Under the pieces are notes generated by a model. That model did not search any database. It was not told the DNA's origin and saw only the letters and a program-made list of their open reading frames with translations. From IMG/VR virus record IMGVR_UViG_3300007512_000031, positions 1 through 64,000 of that record: 64,000 nt of DNA. One strand, 5' to 3'. Shown piece after piece: positions 51,314-58,806 of this stretch. The position numbers were made by a program, and so were the translations under genes. Position 1 is the stretch's first letter; each line of letters starts with the position of its first letter. The DNA comes from a virus.

Positions 51314-51479
51314 ACTGACTTCATACTACAAATTAAATTTTCAGATGATGCAACACCACAATTATTCATTAGAAGATTTAGAAAATATGATACCGTGGGA
51401 AAGAGAAATATATGTTACACTTTTAACTCAATACATTAAAGAGGAAAATGATAAAATTCAACAAAATACAAGAATGTAA
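51291..51479 (+). CDS. -1 frame extension of the tail chaperone (62 codons)
   Basis: Open -1 frame directly joined to the gp26-type gene. Seen: after the slip it reads SLSLCHEALTSYYKLNF, then QMMQHHNYSLEDLENMIPWE, REIYVTLLTQYIKEEND. This has the look of a conserved protein, and I recall similar 'MQHHKYSL-E-PWER' C-termini in gp26 proteins of marine T4-like phages. An internal ATG (51345) could start it separately, but no Shine-Dalgarno precedes it. Its stop is 3 nt before the tape-measure ATG. Fusion product would be 294 residues. Confidence 0.75.
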   Translation, partial: SLSLCHEALTSYYKLNFQMMQHHNYSLEDLENMIPWEREIYVTLLTQYIKEENDKIQQNTRM

Positions 51480-51482
51480 ACC

Positions 51483-53768
51483 ATGGCAGACATAAACACC
51501 ACAATTAAAAAACTACAGGATAAGGTTGAAGAAGCCAAAAAAGGTGTTCGCGCTACCATGACCGTTGAAGAATTGAGTCGTGAATCTATAAGAGATATTG
51601 TTCGAGAAGTTGGAGAAACAAATGCATATTTGAATAGTGTATTTGATAAACAAGATACAGATTTAGGAGTCACTACCAGAGAACTTAGAAACGAATTAAA
51701 CAAACTTGTAGAAGAAAGTACAGATGCAAGTAGAGACAGATTAAGTGAAATAGAACAAAGAGCAAAAGACATTGCTACTGTTGCGGGTGAAGAAGGCACA
51801 GATGAAAGTGAATTAATAAAACAAATGGCTCAAAATGTCCGAGGTGCTGCTAGAAAAGCAAGAAGTGTATCTGCTACTAGTGGTAGTACTGCTGTATTGG
51901 GAGAGAGTTTATTTACAGGATTATTTGGAGATAAATTTGGTAGATGGTTATTAGATACTCCCGCGGCAGGAAAAAATCAAAAGAAAAGAAGGCTTGCAGA
52001 ACTTAGATTGCAAGTTGCACAAAGTAGATTATCAGAGATGGTAGGTGGTGGTGTTGCTTCGTCTACAGAATATGCAGCAGAGGAAGCAGAAGAAAAAAGA
52101 GAAGCAGAAATTCGAGAAACCGATGTGAAACGAAAAGAAGATGAGGTAATTGGTCTGTTACATCAAATTCTTTTGTTGTTAGGGAAAAACGGAGTTGCAT
52201 TAGATTATGGTGGTACTGTTCCTGATGGTGCAGGTGCTGCGGGCGGTGATGCGGGCAGTGGTGGAATAGGTGTAGGTGATGTTGTCACCACGATAGGCGC
52301 TGCCGGTGGTGCTGCAACAATTGCAAATCCTACTTCAAGAAATTTTATTTGGAGAAATATTAGAAGAGTATTGGGACTGGGTGCTAATAGCACAAAAAAC
52401 ATGGCGTCTAGAACAATACCAAGGGCAATAAGCACAGGCTTATTTTGGGGCAGTCAAGGTTGGGGTAGAACAGTAACAGCAAAGGTTACAGAAAAATCAA
52501 CAATGGCAATGCTATCAAATGGAATGCGATTAGTTGTTGATAAATTTGGAAAAATTACCATCAGAAATTCTGCTGGAAGAATGGTAAAGAATCAAGCAAT
52601 GCTATTAGAGCAATTAGGATTACCTTCTGCTTTAAGAGCAGGTTCAACTGCTGATGATGCATTAAAAATTGCAATAAAAAGTGGACGAATGGCAAGACCA
52701 GGATTTTGGAGGAATTTCTTAAATCCGAGACTAACCGCAAGAGGTCTAGGAAGAACAGCACGAACAAATGCCCTGTTTATGCTTCCATTTGCTACCTATG
52801 ATGTTCTTAGCGGAATGACAGAATCATATAAAACTGGAGGACATCAAACATTAGGTGAAATGTCGATGGACGCAACTGCTGCTTATGGTGGTGCTACTAA
52901 AATGCTAAGAGGTATAACCTGGTTAAATGAACTATTAGGACAAGATTTAGGAACTAATGAAGAAATTGCTCAAGGGTTAGAAGCAGCATTTCATGGTGTT
53001 GATATGAGTAAGCAATGGGATATGATGAATGTTATATTACCTGCTAGGCGTAAAAGACAAAAAAAATTATTAAAAATGATGGCGGGTGGATTTGACCCAA
53101 AATCTACACACGGGAAAAGAATCTTTTATTCTGGTCAACTTATGAATTTGCTTTATGATTTGAAACAAAATCCAAATATGACAGAATATCAAATGAGATA
53201 TGTTGATGACCCACCGGGTTATGTACCGAAACCAAGGTCAGTTACATCTGTAATGGATTCATTAATAGACCAACTCGCATATGCAATTGCAGAAGATGAA
53301 GCCAAATTGGACGGAAAACCACTCGACCAACAAAGAGTTATTCAAATCAGACGAATGTTAAAAGAAGGAAGATTTGCACCACTAGATGCTACAAATGGTG
53401 TAAGTCTTTTGCCTACTAGAATTATTGACAAAGATAAACGAGTTCATTTTAGAGCAGAGATAATTAATAATTTAATGGAAAGTGGTGGCTTTGGTCTTCA
53501 TAGAAACTATTTAAACAAAAGAATATTTGGACCTAGCGTGTCAAGAAACACGGTAGATACAATTAATCAATTAAACAGCAATGCAAGTCTTAGATTAACA
53601 TCAAGTAATGTAAGTAACGCAGATAGAGCATTGGCAATGCTTATCAATCAAGACAATAGGCAAACTAATAACACGACAATGATTGCTGACCCGTTATTAG
53701 ATGATGCACATTCAACAATAAATCGAGAAAGAATCAATGTCAACGAAGAAAACTTTAGTTTAAGTTGA
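51483..53768 (+). CDS. gp29: Tail length tape-measure protein, gp29-like
   Basis: 761 residues (T4 gp29 590). Seen: long alpha-helical N-terminus (residues 1-230) with VEELSRESIRDIVREVGETN and coiled-coil runs, a Gly/Ala-rich membrane-like stretch (DVVTTIGAAGGAATIANPT), a basic helical middle, and a C-terminal tail DRALAMLINQDNRQTNNTTM. Position after the chaperone and its length support the tape-measure role. No Shine-Dalgarno precedes ATG 51483; it lies 3 nt after the stop of the -1 frame, suggesting translational coupling to the frameshift product. Confidence 0.75.
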   Translation: MADINTTIKKLQDKVEEAKKGVRATMTVEELSRESIRDIVREVGETNAYLNSVFDKQDTDLGVTTRELRNELNKLVEESTDASRDRLSEIEQRAKDIATVAGEEGTDESELIKQMAQNVRGAARKARSVSATSGSTAVLGESLFTGLFGDKFGRWLLDTPAAGKNQKKRRLAELRLQVAQSRLSEMVGGGVASSTEYAAEEAEEKREAEIRETDVKRKEDEVIGLLHQILLLLGKNGVALDYGGTVPDGAGAAGGDAGSGGIGVGDVVTTIGAAGGAATIANPTSRNFIWRNIRRVLGLGANSTKNMASRTIPRAISTGLFWGSQGWGRTVTAKVTEKSTMAMLSNGMRLVVDKFGKITIRNSAGRMVKNQAMLLEQLGLPSALRAGSTADDALKIAIKSGRMARPGFWRNFLNPRLTARGLGRTARTNALFMLPFATYDVLSGMTESYKTGGHQTLGEMSMDATAAYGGATKMLRGITWLNELLGQDLGTNEEIAQGLEAAFHGVDMSKQWDMMNVILPARRKRQKKLLKMMAGGFDPKSTHGKRIFYSGQLMNLLYDLKQNPNMTEYQMRYVDDPPGYVPKPRSVTSVMDSLIDQLAYAIAEDEAKLDGKPLDQQRVIQIRRMLKEGRFAPLDATNGVSLLPTRIIDKDKRVHFRAEIINNLMESGGFGLHRNYLNKRIFGPSVSRNTVDTINQLNSNASLRLTSSNVSNADRALAMLINQDNRQTNNTTMIADPLLDDAHSTINRERINVNEENFSLS

Positions 53769-53777
53769 TTTAATAAA

Positions 53778-53806
53778 AAAGACCCCTACCAACGATAGGG
53801 GTCTTT
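53778..53806. terminator. Bidirectional terminator between tape-measure gene and gp32
   Basis: 11-bp stem AAAGACCCCTA / TAGGGGTCTTT (53778-53788, 53796-53806) with a 7-nt loop. The minus strand has six T after the stem, ideal for gp32 transcripts; the plus strand has only TCTTTA, weaker. It lies between convergent genes ending at 53768 and 53835. Confidence 0.85.
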
Positions 53807-53834
53807 AGGGGGTGGCGAAATTTAGGATACCCGA

Positions 53835-54734
53835 CTATCCATCATTTGCCAAATTCTCAAAGTATGACAATGCATCACCATCTTCAACATCTTCACCACT
53901 GATGTCATTGCTTTCCTTTGAGTTTTCAGGAGGAGAGTCAAAAGGAGTTTTAAAATCTTCTTCTGTTGTGTCCTCTGCTGTTTTGGTGTATTGTCCATCT
54001 GAACCCAAAACACTATTCAATCTAACTTTTAATTCATCATATGATTTAAAATTAGATTCATCTGAAAATTCTTTAAGAGCATATTGACTCTTCCAAAGTT
54101 CTTCCAACTTTGCATCATCTCCATCAAGAACGGCAGAAGATGTTTCAAATTCACTCTTATCATAATTAATGAATCCTGCAACCTTACGAACTTTTAGTCT
54201 AAAGTTTGCACCTTGCCACAAATCAAACGGATTGATTGCTTCTTCATCTTCAAATTCTGGCTTCATTGTTTCCATAATCTTGTCGAAGATTTTCTTTCCA
54301 AACTTATACAAGAAAACTTTACCTTCGTTTTCAGGATTTTTTGGGTCACTCACAACAAGAATATTTGCAACATAACTCAATCGCCTTTTACGATTTCGTG
54401 CAATATCTTTGTCTGATTCAATACCACTATTCCACAATGCGCTGTTTGCTTCGCATACTGGACATTTTTTACCCAAAGTTGTTGGACAATTATCAATCAA
54501 CCAACCGCCTGGTCCTTTAAACCCATGATTAAAAACACGAACCCAAGGAAGGTCCTCATTTTGTGATGCTGGAAGAAACCTAATCACAGCATATCCGTTT
54601 GATGCTTTGTCTAGTTCTGGCTTCCAGAATCTGTCGTCTTTATATGACTCACTCTTTTTCGACAACTTATCGAGTTCGGTCGTAAGTTTGTCAAAATTAC
54701 CTCTTGAATCTTTTTTCAAATCTTGAAATGACAT
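53835..54734 (-). CDS. gp32: Single-stranded DNA-binding protein
   Basis: 299 residues (T4 301). Coats ssDNA in replication and recombination. Seen: basic N-terminal cooperativity region (MSFQDLKKDSRGNFDKL), core with GYAVIRFLPA, and zinc ligands His70, Cys83, Cys91 and Cys94 (NHGF...NCPTT...CPVC), as in T4 (H64, C77, C87, C90). RRLSYVANILVVSDPKNPEN forms the DNA cleft. The acidic C-terminus (about 245-299) recruits partners. Preceded by a strong sigma70 promoter, a leader with repeats, and AAGGAGA. Confidence 0.97.
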   Translation of the reverse strand: MSFQDLKKDSRGNFDKLTTELDKLSKKSESYKDDRFWKPELDKASNGYAVIRFLPASQNEDLPWVRVFNHGFKGPGGWLIDNCPTTLGKKCPVCEANSALWNSGIESDKDIARNRKRRLSYVANILVVSDPKNPENEGKVFLYKFGKKIFDKIMETMKPEFEDEEAINPFDLWQGANFRLKVRKVAGFINYDKSEFETSSAVLDGDDAKLEELWKSQYALKEFSDESNFKSYDELKVRLNSVLGSDGQYTKTAEDTTEEDFKTPFDSPPENSKESNDISGEDVEDGDALSYFENLANDG

Positions 54735-54756
54735 ATATTTGTCTCCTTATTCGTTG

Positions 54757-54774
54757 TGTACGGTATGTACGGTG
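54757..54774 (-). repeat. Tandem repeat in the gp32 leader
   Basis: Forward strand TGTACGGT occurs at 54757-54764 and 54767-54774 (10-nt period); the leader RNA reads ACCGUACA twice. It lies between the promoter and the ribosome site of gp32. T4 gp32 represses its own translation by binding its leader, so this is a candidate autoregulatory element. Confidence 0.45.
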
Positions 54775-54788
54775 TATTCGATATGTTT

Positions 54789-54816
54789 ATTATACTACAG
54801 AAATTACTTCAGTCAA
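54789..54816 (-). promoter_or_regulatory. sigma70-type promoter of gp32
   Basis: Minus strand TTGACT (54816-54811), 16 nt, TATAAT (54794-54789); leader of roughly 50 nt to the ATG at 54734. Same hexamers and spacer as the uvsY promoter. The -35 lies at the end of the gp33 gene. Confidence 0.75.
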
Positions 54817-54821
54817 GTAAA

Positions 54822-55037
54822 TTATACTGGTAATTCTGAATTTTTTGGTAAAAGGTTATAATCCATACCTTCAACCTGAATTTTTTCTATAATAGGTAAA
54901 GAAAGCAATTTGGCAGATGATTGTGGGTCTAGTTGTGTTTTGTCTGAAACAGTTAAAACAGCCTCTATATAAGAACCACATATTTTTGCCTCTTCTTCAA
55001 CCATATGGCAGAATTCAGACGAATCTATACTAATCAT
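54822..55037 (-). CDS. gp33: Late-promoter transcription co-activator
   Basis: 71 residues (T4 112; cyanophage forms are also short). Bridges RNA polymerase and the sliding clamp for late transcription. Seen: EFCHMVEEEAKICGSYIEAV, LTVSDKTQLDPQSSAKLLSL, PIIEKIQVEGMDYNLLP. The 'SY-EAV...S-KL---P-KEK...A---N-L' pattern matches cyanophage gp33. Located upstream of gp32. AGGAGA precedes the ATG. A sigma70 promoter with a nested opposing late box lies upstream. Confidence 0.75.
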   Translation of the reverse strand: MISIDSSEFCHMVEEEAKICGSYIEAVLTVSDKTQLDPQSSAKLLSLPIIEKIQVEGMDYNLLPKNSELPV

Positions 55038-55050
55038 GATACAATCTCCT

Positions 55051-55066
55051 ATTCATATATATGAAT
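55051..55066. repeat. 16-bp perfect palindrome at the gp33 start site
   Basis: ATTCATATATATGAAT, perfectly self-complementary, spanning the predicted transcription start of gp33 just downstream of its -10. May be an operator, or a 5' hairpin in the mRNA. AT-only composition makes chance plausible. Confidence 0.35.
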
Positions 55067-55092
55067 GATACTATAAATAATTTCAATGTCAA
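55065..55092 (-). promoter_or_regulatory. sigma70-type promoter of gp33
   Basis: Minus strand TTGACA (55092-55087), 16 nt, TATCAT (55070-55065). The ATG follows 28 nt after the -10. Its spacer contains the rightward late box at 55072-55079. Confidence 0.6.
55072..55079 (+). promoter_or_regulatory. Late promoter TATAAATA for the rightward 55.1-kb genes
   Basis: Perfect late box on the plus strand, 61 nt before ATG 55141, with TTAGGAGAAATAT as ribosome site. No other promoter candidate for this divergent gene pair was found. Confidence 0.65.
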
Positions 55093-55140
55093 TTCATTAT
55101 ACATATATTCAGTAAAATATTTTACTATTAGGAGAAATAT

Positions 55141-56148
55141 ATGAGTAAAGGTACAATCCAATTAGGTGCTGGATCCAGCGATGGCGCGTTTATATTAACA
55201 GAACAATTTACGGGTACAGCAACAGGGGTTAGTGGTGCAACTACTGGACCAATTGATGTACAAGTTTTTAAAATTGCTTGGGGATCAACTGGAGAATTTT
55301 ATTGGGCAGATGAAGAAACATCTGGCTCAGGTACAGCGGGTGCTGGTGCTGCACCCCTTCCAATTCAATTAAGAGACAGTTCTGGTAATGCATTCAGTTC
55401 CACCGCAATCACTGGTTCTTCAAACAGAATGCTTGATGTAAATATTAGGAGCCAATCTGGAACAGGTTCTGTTTTATACATTGCAAATAAAGATGCAGGA
55501 GCAGTAACTGGCTCATATATTGCCGTGGCAGGCAGCACAGATGGTGCATATATTCCAGTTGCAGGTTCAACTGCTGGTGGTGCTATTCCTCATATTGGCG
55601 CAACCACTGACAATTATCTCACATCACCCACAGGTGGTACACAAGGATGGGAAGGAACAATCTCATCAAAATTAAGAACTATGACATCTGCCGTTCATTT
55701 ATTGAAGCACGGCGGAACGGCAAATGATGGAAATTATTATGCAAGTGGTGTTTCCGCAGACATTCGTTCATCTGCAACACTTACAATGCAGGCAACTGGT
55801 GGAATGACTGCCGCAATCAGTGCTGTAGCATCAGGAGTTACAATTGGAATTGGTAGTGTTTCTGTTGATAATCCTGTAGTAATTGCATCGCGAACTGCTG
55901 GTGCAACATTTGAGCAAGTAAATGGTACATCTACCACATTACAATCGGGTGTGAGAATTAAAAATGTTGCTGGTTCTGGAACTATTACAGTAACATATGA
56001 TTCTGCCGCGGGCACTACCACAGGAATGACTGGTGGATTTGAATTGGACGACAGAGAAGAATTGTTTGTCGAAGCAGATAATTTAAATACCGTATACATA
56101 AAAAGTGGTACAACTGCTGGTATTACATTCTCATATTACGCAACATGA
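55141..56148 (+). CDS. Hypothetical virion protein, Gly/Thr-rich all-beta
   Basis: 335 residues, family not recognised. Seen: no charged helices; strings such as GTIQLGAGSSDGAFILTE, TGTATGVSGATTGPIDVQVF and AGSTDGAYIPVAGSTAGGA with many short Gly turns, and a C-terminal ELDDREELFVEADNLNTVYI strand pattern seen in surface or decoration proteins. Late promoter and strong ribosome site indicate high late expression. Inferred: capsid decoration or fibre protein. The downstream LamG-like gene overlaps its stop (ATGA) and is co-expressed. Confidence 0.65.
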   Translation: MSKGTIQLGAGSSDGAFILTEQFTGTATGVSGATTGPIDVQVFKIAWGSTGEFYWADEETSGSGTAGAGAAPLPIQLRDSSGNAFSSTAITGSSNRMLDVNIRSQSGTGSVLYIANKDAGAVTGSYIAVAGSTDGAYIPVAGSTAGGAIPHIGATTDNYLTSPTGGTQGWEGTISSKLRTMTSAVHLLKHGGTANDGNYYASGVSADIRSSATLTMQATGGMTAAISAVASGVTIGIGSVSVDNPVVIASRTAGATFEQVNGTSTTLQSGVRIKNVAGSGTITVTYDSAAGTTTGMTGGFELDDREELFVEADNLNTVYIKSGTTAGITFSYYAT

Positions 56149-57053
56149 GTGCTTTTGAAAAAGTTTGTAAACAAAAATCTTCTGCAAAGGCAGGTCTTAA
56201 AGGTCTTTCTCAGAAAGTAGCATCCCAGCGTGGACATAAAATCAAAAGACGATTAATGTTTCGTGGTGGAATAGATGCAAACAACTTTGATCCTAAGGAT
56301 ATTAGTGGATTAACTTTGTGGTTGAAAGCAGATTCATTATCTCAAACAGACGGTTCTGATGTTACAGAATGGACAGACCAATCAGGAAATGGAAATGATG
56401 TTAGTGTCCCATCAGATGCATCAAACCGACCACACTATACCACAAGTGTTATTGGAGGGAAACCTGCAATTTCATTTACAGGTTCGAATGACGAATATTT
56501 AGATTGCACAGGGCTAAGTAATTTCTTTAAAGATAATGATTATACTGTAATTGCCATGATTCAACCAGAATCTGTATCATCTGATCAACTAATTTTTGGA
56601 AGATATAAAACAACAGATTGGTCCAGTTCATCAAACAACAATTTAAACCTATTTGCAATGGGAATTAATAGTTCTTCTAAACCTATAATTATCGGTAAAT
56701 CTCCATCCAACGATAAATCAGCCAGCACCAGTTCAGTTTCAACTAGTACACCGTACATTTTTATTGCAAGATATAAGGATTCTTCTACAACTCAATGGAA
56801 TTTTATAAATGGCACTAAAAAGGATAAAGAAACTGATTGGGCGAAAGGAACTTCTGCTCTTGCTGGTCAGCCTGTCATAGGTTTGCAGTATTCTACTGGT
56901 AGAGGTGGAACTAGTTATTACAATCAATACACTGGATACCTTGCGGAATTAATAGTATATAATTCAACGATTTCTGAAAAGAATTTAAAAGCAGTACAGA
57001 ATTATCTTGTGGATAGATACAGTTTAGGTAAAATGACTATACCACGGATTTAA
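56145..57053 (+). CDS. Concanavalin/LamG-fold protein, possible carbohydrate binder
   Basis: 302 residues. Seen: a short basic N-terminus (KVCKQKSSAKAGLKGLSQKV), then a LamG-like domain: ISGLTLWLKADSLSQTDGSD, EWTDQSGNGNDVSVPS, YTTSVIGGKPAISFTGSNDE, FIARYKDSSTTQWNFINGT, and the typical end YLAELIVYNSTISEKNLKAV with QNYLVDRYSL. Such domains bind sugars or form virion surface modules. Cotranscribed with the 335-residue gene. Its last 17 bases overlap the convergent exonuclease gene. Inferred: glycan-binding head decoration. Confidence 0.75.
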   Translation: MSAFEKVCKQKSSAKAGLKGLSQKVASQRGHKIKRRLMFRGGIDANNFDPKDISGLTLWLKADSLSQTDGSDVTEWTDQSGNGNDVSVPSDASNRPHYTTSVIGGKPAISFTGSNDEYLDCTGLSNFFKDNDYTVIAMIQPESVSSDQLIFGRYKTTDWSSSSNNNLNLFAMGINSSSKPIIIGKSPSNDKSASTSSVSTSTPYIFIARYKDSSTTQWNFINGTKKDKETDWAKGTSALAGQPVIGLQYSTGRGGTSYYNQYTGYLAELIVYNSTISEKNLKAVQNYLVDRYSLGKMTIPRI

Positions 57054-57714
57054 AATTAAATTCTTTTTGATAACTGCGAATTGCTTTCAATAACTGCTTA
57101 ACATAATTGATTGGGTTTGCTTCAAACACTTGACTTTCACCTTCTTCTGTCGCAATCATAATTACTATATTGTCAATCGGTGTTCCAGTCATCTCTTGCC
57201 ACATAATGGCATATGCTGTTGCTTGCATAAAGTAATTTTCAATATCTTCTTCTCGTTTGATTTTTGTCGAACCTTTGAAATCGATGATTGAAAGTTTACC
57301 TTTATATTCCCCAACACAATCTACACGACCAGCCAATTCTAAAGTAGAAGACCACAGTGGAACTTCTTGTGCGTGTACATTATCGATATTATCTAGTTCT
57401 GGTTGCAGTTGCAAAAACAAATCAAGAATTGGCAAATCTACTCTACCCTTATCTTTTTTCAGATTGAATTCGTTGTTAATATAATCCTCGATAAGAGAGT
57501 GGAGTTTGTTTCCACGATTCAACACTCTCCTAGATTCTGTGGGATTCTTCGCTCTCCATTCGGCAAAGAATTTTGATTTTTCCCAACCAGTAACAGTAGT
57601 CACCGAAGGATATGCACCTTCTGGTGTTTCATAAAATCTACTGCCATTTTGGTTTGTTGTTTTTAGATTGGTAAATTCTTCAATTACCACATGATTAAAG
57701 TTTTTCACATTCAT
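57037..57714 (-). CDS. PD-(D/E)XK exonuclease (RecB/MGME1-like)
   Basis: 225 residues. Seen: SRFYETPEGAYPSVTTVTGW start, RGNKLHSLIEDYI (His motif I), ELAGRVDCVGEYKGKLSIID (motif II Asp), FKGSTKIKREEDIENYFMQA (motif III Lys and following Gln/Tyr), TAYAIMWQEMTG. This order equals the RecB-type nuclease family used in phage recombination; such 'exonuclease' genes are widespread in marine T4-like phages. It has its own sigma70 promoter, so it is not part of the late virion units around it. Confidence 0.88.
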   Translation of the reverse strand: MNVKNFNHVVIEEFTNLKTTNQNGSRFYETPEGAYPSVTTVTGWEKSKFFAEWRAKNPTESRRVLNRGNKLHSLIEDYINNEFNLKKDKGRVDLPILDLFLQLQPELDNIDNVHAQEVPLWSSTLELAGRVDCVGEYKGKLSIIDFKGSTKIKREEDIENYFMQATAYAIMWQEMTGTPIDNIVIMIATEEGESQVFEANPINYVKQLLKAIRSYQKEFNFKSVV

Positions 57715-57728
57715 ATTATTCTCACATT

Positions 57729-57756
57729 ATTATATCACAAATTAATTAAAATTCAA
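57729..57756 (-). promoter_or_regulatory. sigma70-type promoter of the exonuclease
   Basis: Minus strand TTGAAT (57756-57751), 16 nt, TATAAT (57734-57729), in the context TGTGATATAAT shared with the uvsY promoter. 14 nt from the -10 to the ATG at 57714. Confidence 0.65.
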
Positions 57757-57761
57757 CACAA

Positions 57762-58790
57762 TTATTTCCAATATTTCAGCCAATCGTTTCTTTTGTTTTC
57801 CCAGTGTTTTGGTGTTCCTATTCCAAGCATTTTATCTATACTTGCTCTGGCGCCAGATGCAACTGGCGATGCAGGCATAGCAGTAACATAATTAGTTTCT
57901 TGAAGTGATTCCATAAACTGGCCAGTTGTAAATTTGTCTCGTTCTCTGTCCAAAATGTCTTTCAGTTGCACCTTGATAGCATCTGTATATTTGGTAACAA
58001 AATTTTGCGAATCTCTTGTTTGACCTGGCTGTAAAGGTGGCTGTTGCTCTTTTGCTTCTGGTGGAGCGGAAGGTTGATCCACCAACGATGCAGGGATTTC
58101 TTGTCCTTGCGGTGATCCCATTTCTGCTGTTTGTGGTCCCATTGTGAACGGCATTTTTGGACCAGTGGTCAATTGTTCTTCTGGTTTGGTTGACCGCATA
58201 TGATGTCTAGGACTTTCGGAAGGAATTCCCATCCTTGCACCAAAATCGTCTGATGGTTTCATCTCTTGTTGTTCTGGTGCAGGTGGTTGTTGTCCCATCG
58301 GAGGCATTCCACCCATAGATGGCATTCCTGTTGGTGGAACTGGTGGAAGTCCTGGAAGTTCATCGAATGATGGTCTTCCTTCTTTTTCTTGTCCCATCAT
58401 ATCCATTGGAGGCATTCCACCCATATCCATTGGAGGCATTCCACCCATATCCATCGGAGGCATTCCACCCATATCCATCGGAGGCATTCCACCCATATCC
58501 ATAGGTGGTTGTTTTGTTGCAGATTGTGCAAGAGTATCTAATCCAATATCCATACTCATAGCACCCGGCGCTCCAGTTTCTAAAGGTTTAACTTCACCCA
58601 TTCCAAAAGGTTCTTGTACACCTGGACCGGGTGATGGAACTTGAGGAACTTGTTGATTCATTGCACTAGCAACTCTTTGAGCCATCTGTGTAAACTTTTC
58701 TTCGTCTTCTCTGCGTTTATTAAATTGTTCCGTCATATCGACAGATGCAGTTTCAACTAAATTTTTCCAATTGTTTTTATCGATTCTCAT
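57762..58790 (-). CDS. Met/Pro/Gly-rich hypothetical with PPMDMGGM repeats
   Basis: 342 residues from ATG 58790 (GAGGA 7 nt upstream); the longer frame overlaps the previous gene and is not preferred. Seen: helical N-terminus NNWKNLVETASVDMTEQFNK, a long disordered part with about four PPMDMGGM units (residues 120-155) and more Pro/Gln/Met-rich sequence, and a C-terminal folded part DSQNFVTKYTDAIKVQLKDI, LDRERDKFTTGQFMES. Unfamiliar. The composition resembles the 12899-13237 protein. Inferred: virion-associated. Confidence 0.65.
   Translation of the reverse strand: MRIDKNNWKNLVETASVDMTEQFNKRREDEEKFTQMAQRVASAMNQQVPQVPSPGPGVQEPFGMGEVKPLETGAPGAMSMDIGLDTLAQSATKQPPMDMGGMPPMDMGGMPPMDMGGMPPMDMGGMPPMDMMGQEKEGRPSFDELPGLPPVPPTGMPSMGGMPPMGQQPPAPEQQEMKPSDDFGARMGIPSESPRHHMRSTKPEEQLTTGPKMPFTMGPQTAEMGSPQGQEIPASLVDQPSAPPEAKEQQPPLQPGQTRDSQNFVTKYTDAIKVQLKDILDRERDKFTTGQFMESLQETNYVTAMPASPVASGARASIDKMLGIGTPKHWENKRNDWLKYWK
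58397..58502. repeat. 24-bp tandem repeat, about 4.4 copies
   Basis: Unit ATCCATTGGAGGCATTCCACC plus CAT (with T/C variation at one site), encoding PPMDMGGM on the minus strand. A degenerate extra copy lies near 58297-58320. In-frame copy-number changes would add or remove eight residues. Confidence 0.85.
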
Positions 58791-58806
58791 TGTTATCCTC
58801 TTATAT

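Noticed and set aside
58397-58502. CRISPR-like repeat array
   Set aside because: Units are directly tandem without spacers and in frame with a protein.
58319-58504. Plus-strand frame with FHPYPSEA repeats
   Set aside because: Antisense reading of the 24-bp repeat; no start signals.
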